A stretch of 64,000 bases of DNA from Streptomyces alanosinicus (GTDB lineage: Bacteria > Actinomycetota > Actinomycetes > Streptomycetales > Streptomycetaceae): assembly GCF_014650595.1 (NCBI RefSeq), contig NZ_BMVG01000004.1:430444-494443 (forward strand). Reading direction: 5' to 3'. Each line of letters starts with the position of its first letter. The stretch's first letter is position 1. The translations under genes and the position numbers were made by a program. Positions 55,650 through 64,000 of the stretch are shown piece by piece. The notes beneath the pieces are model-generated. The model made no database searches, was not told the origin of the DNA, and saw only the letters and a program-made list of their open reading frames with translations.

Positions 55650-57626
55650 ATGTCGACCGCGAACCCCCAGCCGCTCTGGCAGCCCGATCCCGAGCGGATC
55701 GCCCAGGCCCGCATCACCCAGTTCCAGGCGTGGGCCGCCGAGCACCACGGCGCCCCGGCCGAAGGCGGCTACCCCGCCCTGCACCAGTGGTCCGTCGACC
55801 AGCTGGACACCTTCTGGAAAGCCGTCACGGAGTTCTTCGGCGTACGGTTCTCCACGCCCTACGCGCACGTGCTCGGCGACCGCTCGATGCCGGGCGCCCA
55901 GTGGTTCCCCGGAGCCACCCTCAACTACGCCGAGCACGCCCTGCGCGCCGCCGCCGAGCGCCCGGCCGAGTCCGCCCTCCTGTACGTCGACGAGACCCAT
56001 GAACCCCAGCCGGTGAGCTGGGCGGAACTGCGCCGCCAGGTCGGCTCCCTCGCGGCCGGACTGCGTGCCCTGGGCGTCCGCCCCGGCGACCGCGTCAGCG
56101 GCTATCTGCCCAACATCCCCCAGGCGGTCGTCGCCCTGCTCGCCACGGCCGCGGTCGGCGCCGTGTGGACCTCCTGCGCCCCCGACTTCGGCGCCCGCAG
56201 CGTCCTCGACCGCTTCCAGCAGGTCGAACCCGTCGTCCTGTTCACCGTCGACGGCTACCGCTACGGCGGCAAGGAGCACGACCGCCGGGAGATCGTCGCC
56301 GAGCTGCGCCGCGAGCTGCCCACCGTGCGCGCCGTCGTCCACATCCCACTGCTGGGCACCGAGGCCCCCGAGGGCGCCCTGGAGTGGTCGGCGCTGACAA
56401 CGGGGGACACCGAGCCCGTCTTCGAGCAGGTCCCCTTCGACCACCCGCTGTGGGTGCTGTACTCCTCCGGCACGACCGGCCTGCCCAAAGCCATCGTCCA
56501 GTCCCAGGGCGGCATCCTGGTCGAACACCTCAAGCAGCTCGGCCTGCACTGCGACCTCGGGCCCGAGGATCGTTTCTTCTGGTACACCTCGACCGGCTGG
56601 ATGATGTGGAACTTCCTCGTCTCCGGCCTGCTCACGGGCACCACGATCGTCCTGTACGACGGCAGCCCCGGCTACCCGGACACGGGCGCCCAGTGGCGGA
56701 TCGCCGAGCGCACCGGGGCCACCCTGTACGGCACCTCCGCCGCCTATGTCATGGCCTGCCGCAAGGCCGGCGTGCACCCCGCGCGCGACCACGACCTGTC
56801 CGCCGTGAAGTGCGTCGCCACCACCGGCTCGCCGCTGCCGCCCGACGGCTTCCGCTGGCTGCACGACCAGTTCGCGGACAGCGGGGCCGACCTGTGGATC
56901 GCCTCCGTCAGCGGCGGCACCGACGTCTGCTCCTGCTTCGCCGGCGGCGTACCGACGCTCCCCGTGCACACCGGCGAACTCCAGGCGCCCGGCCTCGGCA
57001 CCGATCTGCAGGCCTGGGACCCGAGCGGCAACCCCGTCATCGACGAGGTGGGCGAGCTGGTCGTCACCAACCCCATGCCCTCCATGCCGATCCGCTTCTG
57101 GAACGACCCCGACGGCAGCCGCTACCATGACAGCTACTTCGACACCTACCCCGGCGTCTGGCGGCACGGCGACTGGATCACGCTCACCTCGCGCGGCACC
57201 GTGATCATCCACGGCCGCTCCGACTCCACCCTCAACCGGCAGGGCGTGCGCATGGGCTCGGCCGACATCTACGAAGTCGTCGAGCGCCTCCCCGAGATCA
57301 AGGAGTCACTGGTCATCGGCATCGAGCAGTCCGACGGCGGCTACTGGATGCCGCTGTTCGTGCACCTCGCGCCGGGCGCCGTGCTCGACGAGTCCCTCCT
57401 GGACCGCATCAAGCGGGCCATCCGCGAACAGCTCTCGCCGCGGCACGTACCCGACGAGATCATCGAGGTGCCCGGCGTCCCGCACACCCTCACCGGCAAG
57501 CGCATCGAGGTCCCGGTCAAGCGCCTCCTGCAGGGCACGCCCCTGGAGAAGGCCGTCAACCCCGGCTCCATCGACGATCTCTCCCTGCTCGACTTCTACG
57601 AGGACCTCGCCCGCAAGCGCGCCTGA
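55650..57626 (+). CDS. Acetoacetyl-CoA synthetase
   Basis: A 658-residue ANL-superfamily adenylating enzyme that makes acetoacetyl-CoA from acetoacetate, ATP and CoA. Seen: the N-terminal extension of this subgroup, WFPGATLNYAEHAL, the P-loop LYSSGTTGLPKAIVQSQGG (about 270), TSTGWMMWNFLVSGLL, YHDSYFDTYPGVWRHGDW, and the C-terminal catalytic Lys region HTLTGKRIEVPVKRLL. Length and motif order match AACS. It stands alone; 206 bp upstream hold CCACAT...ATGTGG, a 6-bp inverted repeat, as a possible operator. Confidence 0.94.
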   Translation: MSTANPQPLWQPDPERIAQARITQFQAWAAEHHGAPAEGGYPALHQWSVDQLDTFWKAVTEFFGVRFSTPYAHVLGDRSMPGAQWFPGATLNYAEHALRAAAERPAESALLYVDETHEPQPVSWAELRRQVGSLAAGLRALGVRPGDRVSGYLPNIPQAVVALLATAAVGAVWTSCAPDFGARSVLDRFQQVEPVVLFTVDGYRYGGKEHDRREIVAELRRELPTVRAVVHIPLLGTEAPEGALEWSALTTGDTEPVFEQVPFDHPLWVLYSSGTTGLPKAIVQSQGGILVEHLKQLGLHCDLGPEDRFFWYTSTGWMMWNFLVSGLLTGTTIVLYDGSPGYPDTGAQWRIAERTGATLYGTSAAYVMACRKAGVHPARDHDLSAVKCVATTGSPLPPDGFRWLHDQFADSGADLWIASVSGGTDVCSCFAGGVPTLPVHTGELQAPGLGTDLQAWDPSGNPVIDEVGELVVTNPMPSMPIRFWNDPDGSRYHDSYFDTYPGVWRHGDWITLTSRGTVIIHGRSDSTLNRQGVRMGSADIYEVVERLPEIKESLVIGIEQSDGGYWMPLFVHLAPGAVLDESLLDRIKRAIREQLSPRHVPDEIIEVPGVPHTLTGKRIEVPVKRLLQGTPLEKAVNPGSIDDLSLLDFYEDLARKRA

Positions 57627-57637
57627 CCTCCTGCGCG

Positions 57638-58957
57638 TCACCCGCCGTAGGTGGCCTCGGACTCGCCCAGTACGACGGCGAAGTCCGAGGCCAGCCGCGC
57701 GGCGTCGGCCGGCTCCAGACCGGCGGCACAGATCCGGACCCCGGGCCCGGAGGACAGACGGAACCGCGCGCCCGCCGCGACCCACCAGCCGTACGACCGC
57801 AGTCCGTTCACCACGGCCGACTCGTCGCGTACCGGCACCCACAGGTTCAGTCCGCTCGCCGCGTGCGACGCGATGCCCCGTACGGCCAGCTCACCGGCCA
57901 GCGCCGTGCGACGCAGCGCGTACGTCTCACGCGCGCGTGCCACCAACGCGCGCGTGCCGTCGTCCGTCATGAGCCCGAGCACCGTCTCCTGCAGCAGGTG
58001 ACTGACCCAGCCCGACGTCAGCAGCAGCCGGCCGTCGTGCCGGGCGAGCGTGACCGGGTCACAGGCCGCGGCCGCCCAGCGCAGATCGGCCCCCAGGAAC
58101 TTGCTCACGGTCCGCACATGCACCCAGCGGGCCGGCCCCCCGGCGGACACGGTGTGCAGGGCGGCGCCGGCCACCTCCGAGGCATGGTCGTTCTCCACCA
58201 GCAGCACATCGGGTGCGTCACTCAGCACCTCGGCCAGGGCATCGCGACGTCCGGCGGAGAAGCACCCGCCGTACGGATTCTGCCCCCGCGGGCTGAGCAC
58301 CACGGCCCGCACCCCGGCCCGCAGCGCCGCCCGCAGAGCCTCCGGACGCATCCCTTCGTCGTCCACGGCGACCGGGACGTTGCGCAGCCCCAGCGCCGCG
58401 ACCAGATCCAGCAGATGGTGATAGCCGGGATCCTCCATGGCCACGCCGTCCCCGGGGAGCAACTCGACGGACAGCACCCGGTTGATCAGGTCCAGCGCGC
58501 CGTGCGCGAACGTCACGTGCTCCACGGGGACGCCGTCCGCCCCGAGCCAGTCGCGCACCGTCTCCTCCAGTCGCGCCAGCCGGGGCACGGAGCGATGGGA
58601 ACGGACGCCCGGGGCAAGACGTGACGGCGGCAGCAGAGCGGGCAGCAGCGCCGGGTCGGGATGCCCGCCGGCCAGATCCCGCAGCCCCTCCGGCACCTTG
58701 GGCGGCCGGCGCGAGGCGACCGCGGGGGCCGGCGCGACCACCGTGCCGCCACGCCCGCGCGTGACGACGATGCCGCGCCGGCGCAACTCCTTGTAGGCCG
58801 TGGCGACCGTGCCCGGACTCACACCCAGCTCGTCCGCGAGCCGCCGTACCGGAGGCAGCGCGACCCCTGGCACCAACGCGCCCTCCGCCACGCCCCGTTC
58901 GACGGATCCGGCAATTCCCTTGGCCGTCGCACCATCGATCTCATATTGTGTTACCAC
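57638..58957 (-). CDS. MocR-family regulator (GntR wHTH plus aminotransferase fold)
   Basis: A 439-residue regulator. The wHTH is at about residues 10-75 (LPPVRRLADELGVSPGTVATAYKELRRRGIVVTRGRGG), then the aminotransferase-fold domain with VEHVTFAHGALDLINRVL, AMEDPGYHHLLDLVAAL, VLSPRGQNPYGG and the PLP lysine in RTVSKFLGADLRW. The GTG at 58957 is chosen: a longer in-frame ATG (58993) would translate the promoter itself. It is divergent from an MFS transporter, which is the likely target; the sensed compound may be an amine or amino acid. Confidence 0.9.
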   Translation of the reverse strand: MVTQYEIDGATAKGIAGSVERGVAEGALVPGVALPPVRRLADELGVSPGTVATAYKELRRRGIVVTRGRGGTVVAPAPAVASRRPPKVPEGLRDLAGGHPDPALLPALLPPSRLAPGVRSHRSVPRLARLEETVRDWLGADGVPVEHVTFAHGALDLINRVLSVELLPGDGVAMEDPGYHHLLDLVAALGLRNVPVAVDDEGMRPEALRAALRAGVRAVVLSPRGQNPYGGCFSAGRRDALAEVLSDAPDVLLVENDHASEVAGAALHTVSAGGPARWVHVRTVSKFLGADLRWAAAACDPVTLARHDGRLLLTSGWVSHLLQETVLGLMTDDGTRALVARARETYALRRTALAGELAVRGIASHAASGLNLWVPVRDESAVVNGLRSYGWWVAAGARFRLSSGPGVRICAAGLEPADAARLASDFAVVLGESEATYGG

Positions 58958-58964
58958 GTTAGCA

Positions 58965-58993
58965 ATTATGTACCAACACATAACGTCGGACAA
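58965..58993 (-). promoter_or_regulatory. Promoter of the MocR gene, probably leaderless
   Basis: On the minus strand, TTGTCC (58988-58993), exactly 17 bp and CATAAT (58965-58970) form a good sigma-70-type promoter. The GTG follows 7 bp after the -10, so the transcript would begin at or next to the start codon. TATGT...ACATA (inverted) lies inside the spacer and may be the autoregulatory operator facing the MFS gene as well. Confidence 0.7.
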
Positions 58994-59013
58994 GCTCCAC
59001 CCAAGGGGGAACA

Positions 59014-60285
59014 GTGGAAGCCGAGCCCGAGGCCGCGAACCGGCCGCCCCGCATACCGGGCGGCCGCGACGGACGCCGGATGCTCCTCATCACCTTCATC
59101 GACCGCATCGGCAACGGCTTGTGGGCATCCGTCAGCGTCCTGTACTTCATCTACGTCTCGGGCCTCTCCGTCGCCCAGGTCGGCACGCTCGCCGCCCTCT
59201 CCGGCGCCATCGGCATCGCGGGCGCGCCGCTCGCCGGACGCATCGCCGACCGCCACCCCCTCACCCGGATCCTGCTCGCACTCCAACTCCTGCGCGCCAT
59301 CGCGACCTTCGCCCTGCTCACCACCGACCATTACCTTCCGCTGCTCGCGATCTCCGCCGTCGGCAGCCTCGGCGACCGCGCCTCCAGCGTCCTCACCAAG
59401 CTCTACGCCACCCGCATCGCCGGCCCCGACCGAGTCCGCTACCAGGCCGTCAACCGCACCGCCTCCAACGCCGGCTGGGCCCTCGGCGGCCTCGCCGCCG
59501 CATCCGCCCTCACGCTCGGCACCGCCACCGCCTACCGCTGGCTCCTCGCCGGCGACGGCCTCTCCTTCCTGGCCATCGCACTCCTCACGCTGACCTGCGC
59601 GGAACCCCCGTCCAGCAGCCGCGTCGCCGCACACGCCGGCATGCCCCGCACCGCCGCGCCGGCCAGCCCCTGGCGCGACCGCCTGTACCTCGCCTTCGTC
59701 GCGACCGAGACAGTCCTCTTCCTCGACGACAGCGTCTTCCAGATCGGCCTGCCCCTGTGGATCGCGCACACCGACGGCGTACCGCACGGTCTCGCACCCC
59801 TGCTGCTCGTCCTCAACAACGTGATGGTGGTCGCCCTCCAGGTGCCGCTCGCCCGCTACGGCACCACCACCGCCGCAGCCCGGAAACTGCTCGTCCCGCT
59901 GTCCGCCGCCTCCGCCGCCGGCGGGATCACCATGGCCCTGAGCGCCACCGGTGACACCCTCCCGGCGATCTGCCTCCTCACCGCCTCCGCAGCCCTCTTC
60001 ACCCTGGCCGAGATGCTGCACGCCGTCGTGTCCTGGGAACTCTCCGTGGCCCTCGCCCCCGACACCGCACAGGGCGCCTACCTCGGCGTCCACGGCCTCG
60101 CCCAGTCGGGCCAGCGCAGCCTCGGACCGCTCGCCGTCACCGCCGCCATCGCCGCCGGCCCCCTCGGCTGGACCGCCTTCGGCGCCACCATCGCCGCGAC
60201 CTGCGCACTCCAGCACCGCCTGGTCCGCGACCGCCTCCGGCACAGCCCGTTGTCAGTGCCGCCGGTTACGGTGAGTGAGCACTGA
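59014..60285 (+). CDS. MFS transporter
   Basis: A 423-residue transporter with about 12 membrane helices. Helix 1 is MLLITFIDRIGNGLWASVSVLYF, and the conserved loop after helix 2 is GAPLAGRIADRHPLTRIL. A hydrophilic central loop (CAEPPSSSRVAAHAG) separates the halves. It is divergent from a MocR regulator with only 56 bp between starts, so it is probably controlled by it; export of a small amine or drug is a guess. GTG start with AAGGGGGA upstream. Confidence 0.88.
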   Translation: MEAEPEAANRPPRIPGGRDGRRMLLITFIDRIGNGLWASVSVLYFIYVSGLSVAQVGTLAALSGAIGIAGAPLAGRIADRHPLTRILLALQLLRAIATFALLTTDHYLPLLAISAVGSLGDRASSVLTKLYATRIAGPDRVRYQAVNRTASNAGWALGGLAAASALTLGTATAYRWLLAGDGLSFLAIALLTLTCAEPPSSSRVAAHAGMPRTAAPASPWRDRLYLAFVATETVLFLDDSVFQIGLPLWIAHTDGVPHGLAPLLLVLNNVMVVALQVPLARYGTTTAAARKLLVPLSAASAAGGITMALSATGDTLPAICLLTASAALFTLAEMLHAVVSWELSVALAPDTAQGAYLGVHGLAQSGQRSLGPLAVTAAIAAGPLGWTAFGATIAATCALQHRLVRDRLRHSPLSVPPVTVSEH

Positions 60286-60309
60286 TCGACTGCGCACCTT
60301 GGGGGAAAC

Positions 60310-61203
60310 ATGGCGCACACCGACCACCAGAGCATGCGACGCGTCCTGCGCCGCGAGATCGCCGGCACCATCGGCCTGCTCACCGACGAACACGACTTCC
60401 GCGCCATGCGGCGCTACCGCAGCTTCACCTTCGACGACCACGCGACCTACCTCCGGCAGATCGAAACCGTCCTCAGGACCCGCGCCGCGCAGGGCACCCA
60501 CACCACCCTCGCCCTGTTCGACCCCGAGGACTACGCCGCCTACTGCGCGCAGACAGGCCTCGACCCGGAAGCCCCGGCCAGCCGGACCCGGTTCACCGCG
60601 GAACTCGCCGCCACGGGCCCCACCATCCCCTACGACGGCCGGCCCCTCGCCACCCTCGTACCGGCCCTCGTGGACGAAGCCGTACGACAGGCCACATGGG
60701 AGTACGCCACCACCCTGCTCTCCCGCCTCGGCCCCTGCCCCACCTGCGGCGAGGACATCGGCAAAGCGGCCTTCACCCGCGCCTCCGACCTCCTGGTCCG
60801 CATCCTCGACACCGCACCACCCGGCGACCGGCACCTCGTATGCAGTGTTTCAGGCCCACCGGACACCCTCGTCTCCGTCCTGCACGGCAACCAGGACAGC
60901 CATGGCGACACCCGTCTCGACGAGGCCGAAGCCCTGGAATTCACCAGCGTCCTCGCCCTCGGGCTCGCGACCCGCAGCCCCGGCGGACTCGTCCTGCGCA
61001 CCACCGCCCCCGGCACGACCGACCGGGTCTACGGCTGGCGACTGCGCGCCGGCGCCCTCGAACCCCTCACCGCCGCCGAGGTGTTCGACGCCTACTGCAC
61101 GGACGCCGAATCCGGAGACCTCATCTCCCCGGAATCCGGCGTCGACTACAGCGAGCCCCCCGACCTCGGAGACGGGAGCCCCGCAGCCGGCCACCGCCAC
61201 TGA
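60310..61203 (+). CDS. Conserved hypothetical protein
   Basis: A 297-residue soluble protein. A middle segment CPTCGEDIG could hold half of a zinc site, but no second Cys pair is present. LVCSVSGPPDTLVSVLHGNQ and FTSVLALGLATRSPGGLVLRTT suggest an alpha/beta fold; the C-terminal ~30 residues are acidic and low in complexity. No catalytic motif is recognised. It lies 24 bp after the MFS gene and may be co-transcribed. It looks like a Streptomyces-conserved gene found beside ptsI. Confidence 0.75.
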   Translation: MAHTDHQSMRRVLRREIAGTIGLLTDEHDFRAMRRYRSFTFDDHATYLRQIETVLRTRAAQGTHTTLALFDPEDYAAYCAQTGLDPEAPASRTRFTAELAATGPTIPYDGRPLATLVPALVDEAVRQATWEYATTLLSRLGPCPTCGEDIGKAAFTRASDLLVRILDTAPPGDRHLVCSVSGPPDTLVSVLHGNQDSHGDTRLDEAEALEFTSVLALGLATRSPGGLVLRTTAPGTTDRVYGWRLRAGALEPLTAAEVFDAYCTDAESGDLISPESGVDYSEPPDLGDGSPAAGHRH

Positions 61204-61209
61204 GACACA

Positions 61210-61245
61210 CCAGGGGCGCCCCACCCGAAGGCGGGACGCCCCTGG
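61210..61245. terminator. Bidirectional terminator before ptsI
   Basis: CCAGGGGCG (61210-61218) pairs with CGCCCCTGG (61237-61245), with further internal CCC/GGG pairing, between the convergent unknown gene and ptsI. Confidence 0.85.
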
Positions 61246-61275
61246 ACCCGGCACACCGAAGAGGCGCCGGTGCGG

Positions 61276-62946
61276 CTACTCGCCGGACAGCACCGCCTGA
61301 GCCGCGCCGCGCGCCTCCTCGGCACTGTCCGCAGCACGCGCGGCCGCCGCGGCCCGCTCGCACTGCGCCAGCGTGTACTTCGCCAGCGCCGCCCGGACAT
61401 AGGGAATCGACGCCGAACCCATCGACAGGGAGGTGACACCCAGACCAGTCAGCACACAGGCCAGCAGCGGGTCGGAGGCGGCCTCACCGCACACCCCACA
61501 GCTCTTGCCCTCGGCCTTGGCCGCCTCCGCCGACAGCGCGACCAGGTCCAGCAGCGCCGGCTGCCACGGGTCCTGAAGCCGGGACACCGCGCCCACCTGC
61601 CGGTCGGCCGCGAACGTGTACTGCGCGAGGTCATTGGTCCCGAGCGAAAGGAACTCGACCTCCTGAAGGATCGAACGCGCCCGCAGCGCGGCCGACGGGA
61701 TCTCCACCATCGCGCCGAACTTGGCGCGCAGCCCCGCCTCACGGCAGGCGTCCGCGAACGCCCTCGCGTCCGTGCGGTCCGCCACCATGGGCGCCATGAC
61801 CTCAAGGTAGACGGGCAGCCCCTCGGCGGCCTTCGCCAGCGCGGTCAGCTGCGTACGCAGGACCTCGGGGTGGTCCAGCAGCGTGCGCAGACCCCGCACG
61901 CCCAGCGCCGGGTTCGGCTCGTCGGCCGGAGTCAGGAAGTCCAGCGGTTTGTCCGCGCCCGCGTCCAGCACCCGCACGACCACGCGGCCCTCGGGGAACG
62001 CCTCCAGCACCTGCCGGTAGGCCTCCACCTGCTTGTGCTCGGAAGGAGCGTTCTTGCTGTCGTCCAGGAAGAGGAACTCGGTACGGAACAGACCGACACC
62101 CTCGGCCCCGGCCTCCACCGCGGCCGGTACGTCCGCCGGCCCGCCCACGTTGGCCAGCAGCGGCACCTTGTGCCCGTCCGCGGTCGCGCCCGGCCCGGTC
62201 GAGGCGGCCAGCGCGGCCTTGCGCTCGGCGGCCGCCGCGCGCAGCTCCGCCTTCTTCGCCTCGCCCGGGTTCACGAAGATGTCGCCGGTGCTGCCGTCGA
62301 CGGCGATCACCGTGCCCTCGGCCAGCTCACCGGCGCCCGGCAGCGCCACGACCGCTGGCACACCCAGCGCCCGCGCCAGGATCGCGCTGTGACTGGTCGG
62401 CCCGCCCTCCTCGGTCACGAAACCGAGCACCAGAGACGGATCCAGCAGCGCGGTGTCGGCAGGAGCGAGGTCCCGCGCCACGAGCACATACGGCTGATCG
62501 CTGTCCGGCACACCCGGCATCGGAACGCCCAGAAGTCGGGCGACGATACGATTCCGCACGTCGTCGAGGTCGGCCACACGGCCGGCGAGGTACTCACCGG
62601 CACCGGCCAGCAGCTCCCGGTACGCCGCGAACGCGTCGTACACCGCACGCTCGGCGGTGCTGCCGACGACGATCCGCCGGTCCACGTCCGCCATCAGCTC
62701 GGGGTCCTGGGCCATCATGGCCTGCGCCTCGAGCACGGCCTGGGCCTCGCCCCCGGCCAGATTGCCGCGCGCCATCAGATCGGCGGCGACGGCGTCCACG
62801 GCCTGGCGGGCACGGCCCTGCTCACGCTCCGCCTCTTCCGCGGGGATCGACTTGGCCGGCGGCTCCAGCACCGCCGTACCCATGTGCCGAACCTCGCCGA
62901 TGGCCACGCCATGGCTCACGCCCACGCCTCGCAGCGTTGTCTCCAT
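61276..62946 (-). CDS. ptsI: PTS enzyme I (phosphoenolpyruvate-protein phosphotransferase)
   Basis: A 556-residue cytoplasmic enzyme that takes phosphate from PEP and passes it to HPr, starting the sugar phosphotransferase chain. The catalytic His186 is in GGPTSHSAILAR. The C-terminal PEP-binding barrel has VGLFRTEFLFLD, VMAPMVADR, LSLGTNDLAQYTFAADR and the active-site Cys in SCGVCGEA. The ATG at 62946 gives the exact family length; an upstream ATG at 63003 would add 19 unrelated residues. It follows crr by 78 bp. In Streptomyces this system serves mainly N-acetylglucosamine (and fructose) uptake. Confidence 0.98.
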   Translation of the reverse strand: METTLRGVGVSHGVAIGEVRHMGTAVLEPPAKSIPAEEAEREQGRARQAVDAVAADLMARGNLAGGEAQAVLEAQAMMAQDPELMADVDRRIVVGSTAERAVYDAFAAYRELLAGAGEYLAGRVADLDDVRNRIVARLLGVPMPGVPDSDQPYVLVARDLAPADTALLDPSLVLGFVTEEGGPTSHSAILARALGVPAVVALPGAGELAEGTVIAVDGSTGDIFVNPGEAKKAELRAAAAERKAALAASTGPGATADGHKVPLLANVGGPADVPAAVEAGAEGVGLFRTEFLFLDDSKNAPSEHKQVEAYRQVLEAFPEGRVVVRVLDAGADKPLDFLTPADEPNPALGVRGLRTLLDHPEVLRTQLTALAKAAEGLPVYLEVMAPMVADRTDARAFADACREAGLRAKFGAMVEIPSAALRARSILQEVEFLSLGTNDLAQYTFAADRQVGAVSRLQDPWQPALLDLVALSAEAAKAEGKSCGVCGEAASDPLLACVLTGLGVTSLSMGSASIPYVRAALAKYTLAQCERAAAAARAADSAEEARGAAQAVLSGE

Positions 62947-63024
62947 CTCACCCGTCTCCGATAGTGCGGCGGATCCCGCCGCCGCGGTGGTTGTCGTGTT
63001 CACCGTCTTGCGACGGCCGTGCCG

Positions 63025-63474
63025 TCAGTTCCAGGAGAAGAGGCTGTCGCCGGCCTTCACGTCACCGCTGTCACGGAGGTCGGAGAGGGACTCTGCCGTG
63101 GCTTCGAGGGCGACGACGGGGCAGACCGGGGACTTGCCGGCGGCCTCCACGGCGGCGGGGTTCCAGCGCACAACGGCCTGACCGCGCGTCACGGTGTCGC
63201 CCTTGTTGACGAGCAGCTCGAAACCCTCGCCATTGAGCTGAACGGTGTCGATGCCGAGATGGGTCAGCACGCCATGGCCGCTCTCGTCCACCACGACGAA
63301 GGCATGCGGGTGCAGGGAGACGATGACGCCGTCCACCGGGGCCACGGCCTCGGAAGCCTCACGTACAGGGTCGATCGCGGTGCCCGGGCCGACCATGGCC
63401 CCGGAGAAGACCGGATCCGGCACTTCGGCCAGTCCGATGGCGCGTCCGGCAAGAGGGGACGTCACGGTGGTCAT
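63025..63474 (-). CDS. crr: PTS glucose-type enzyme IIA (IIA-Crr)
   Basis: A 149-residue IIA-Glc family protein. The phosphorylated His is His72 in VLTHLGIDTV, and the second active-site His is in SLHPHAFVVV. It relays phosphate from HPr to the IIB domains of sugar permeases; in S. coelicolor IIA-Crr works in N-acetylglucosamine uptake. GGGAGG lies 6 bp before the ATG. It is the first gene of crr-ptsI, with a DasR-type operator 118 bp upstream. Confidence 0.97.
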   Translation of the reverse strand: MTTVTSPLAGRAIGLAEVPDPVFSGAMVGPGTAIDPVREASEAVAPVDGVIVSLHPHAFVVVDESGHGVLTHLGIDTVQLNGEGFELLVNKGDTVTRGQAVVRWNPAAVEAAGKSPVCPVVALEATAESLSDLRDSGDVKAGDSLFSWN

Positions 63475-63591
63475 GGGAAGCCTCCCAAGGAGTGAAGCTG
63501 CTTACGGGCCGTCACTGCCTGTCCCGGGACGGCACACTGAGCAGCAGGGTATGTCAGATGAAGTAGCGGTTCCGTTTAGAAGCTACCAGGT

Positions 63592-63607
63592 AGTGGTCTA
63601 GACCACC
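63592..63607. promoter_or_regulatory. DasR operator (dre)
   Basis: AGTGGTCTAGACCACC contains the perfect 14-bp palindrome GTGGTCTAGACCAC and matches the DasR consensus ACTGGTCTAGACCAGT except at the flanks. DasR represses pts genes and is released by glucosamine-6-phosphate; crr-ptsI is an established DasR target in S. coelicolor. The site lies between crr and the rRNA promoter. Confidence 0.92.
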
Positions 63608-63619
63608 AGCCGCGCGGAT

Positions 63620-63649
63620 TTGCACGGCCTTCAAGGCTCCGTGTACAGT
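63620..63649 (+). promoter_or_regulatory. rRNA operon promoter
   Basis: TTGCAC (63620-63625), 18 bp and TACAGT (63644-63649) form a vegetative-type promoter reading towards the rRNA leader. A second possible -10, TAGAGT (63780-63785), has only a poor -35 (TCGGAG, 17 bp upstream). Streptomyces rRNA operons usually have several tandem promoters, which fits. Confidence 0.72.
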
Positions 63650-63839
63650 CGTACTCCTGCTTAGGGCGAAGGGATGCGAAAGCGACCTCACCCAGCAGAA
63701 CCCAAACTCGTCAGATCCTATCTCTGGATCAGCTTCTGCATGCTCGCAGAGGGTGGTCGGAGAGACGGAAAAACCCTGATAGAGTTTGAAACACCGAAGG
63801 GAAGCGCCCGGAGGAAAGCCCGAGAGGGTGAGTACAAAG

Positions 63840-64000
63840 GAAGCGACCGTTCCTTGAGAACTCAACAGCGTGCCAAAAATCAACGCCAGATTAGTTGATA
63901 CCCCGTCCGTCGGAGCATTCCGATGGTCGAGGTTCCTTTGAAAACACAGCGAGGACGCTGTGTGCGGGAGGATCATTCCTCCTCTCGCACCGCTCTCGTG
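63840..64000 (+). ncRNA. rRNA operon leader (5' of 16S rRNA; 16S outside window)
   Basis: The segment from TTGAGAACTCAACAGCGTGC onward is the conserved leader of Streptomyces rRNA operons, recognised from its sequence. It contains hairpins ACACAGCG-AGGA-CGCTGTGT (63944-63963) and GCGGGAGGA-TCAT-TCCTCC (from about 63964), typical antitermination/processing structures. The 16S gene should begin within roughly 50 bp after the window ends. Short open frames here are spurious. Confidence 0.88.

Noticed and set aside
63554..63976. Short open frames in the rRNA leader
   Set aside because: They overlap a dre, an rRNA promoter and a conserved leader, and have no ribosome site or family similarity.

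Overview
The window is chromosomal DNA of a Streptomyces (or very close actinomycete). The evidence is very high G+C with strong G/C third-position bias, GTG starts, and Streptomyces hallmark genes: rbpA, smeA-sffA, a cvnABCD conservon, and crr-ptsI next to an rRNA operon leader. Gene density is normal for a chromosome. I see no prophage, insertion sequence with a transposase, CRISPR array or tRNA gene.

Layout. 1-6.7 kb: housekeeping and unassigned genes (phosphotransferase-like protein, Lrp regulator, YtcJ-like amidohydrolase, polyprenol-phosphate mannose synthase, FxsA, RbpA), with two palindromic non-coding elements. 6.9-11.4 kb: an UMF1-type transporter, a glycerophosphodiesterase and a divergent YczE membrane protein / MocR regulator pair. 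11.5-13.3 kb: the sporulation septum pair smeA-sffA. 13.6-19.4 kb: ankyrin and HEAT-repeat proteins, then a tightly overlapping operon of two glycosyltransferases and an SGNH hydrolase. 19.6-27.5 kb: a GntR/FadR regulator and a three-gene SMC-like (MukBEF/MksBEF/JetABC-type) complex without a JetD nuclease. This is the most interesting unexplained system in the window.

27.5-39.9 kb is a choline/glycine-betaine catabolism island. It encodes a GMC choline-dehydrogenase-like enzyme, an APC permease, a betaine-aldehyde-dehydrogenase-like enzyme, a Rieske oxygenase, a dimethylglycine/sarcosine-dehydrogenase-like flavoprotein and a mycothiol/formaldehyde-dehydrogenase-like enzyme, all on the minus strand. 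An IclR regulator follows, and divergent from it are a Rieske ferredoxin and a FAD-dependent ferredoxin reductase that could feed electrons to the oxygenase. The pathway would convert choline stepwise to betaine, dimethylglycine and sarcosine/glycine, and detoxify the released formaldehyde.

40-45.3 kb: a membrane protein and the conservon (NIT-domain sensor kinase, roadblock protein, DUF742 protein, small GTPase). 45.4-47.8 kb: glpF-glpK for glycerol uptake and phosphorylation, separated by 13-bp tandem repeats. 48-49.8 kb: an EAL-CBS-GGDEF protein. 49.9-51.6 kb: a thiolase/DUF35 pair. 51.6-55.4 kb: a secreted VanX-like dipeptidase, a Nudix hydrolase and a GH31 glycosidase. 55.6-61.2 kb: acetoacetyl-CoA synthetase, a MocR regulator divergent from an MFS transporter, and a conserved unknown. 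61.3-63.5 kb: ptsI and crr of the sugar PTS, with a perfect DasR-type operator upstream of crr. The last ~400 bp are the promoter and leader of an rRNA operon on the plus strand; the 16S gene itself lies beyond the window.
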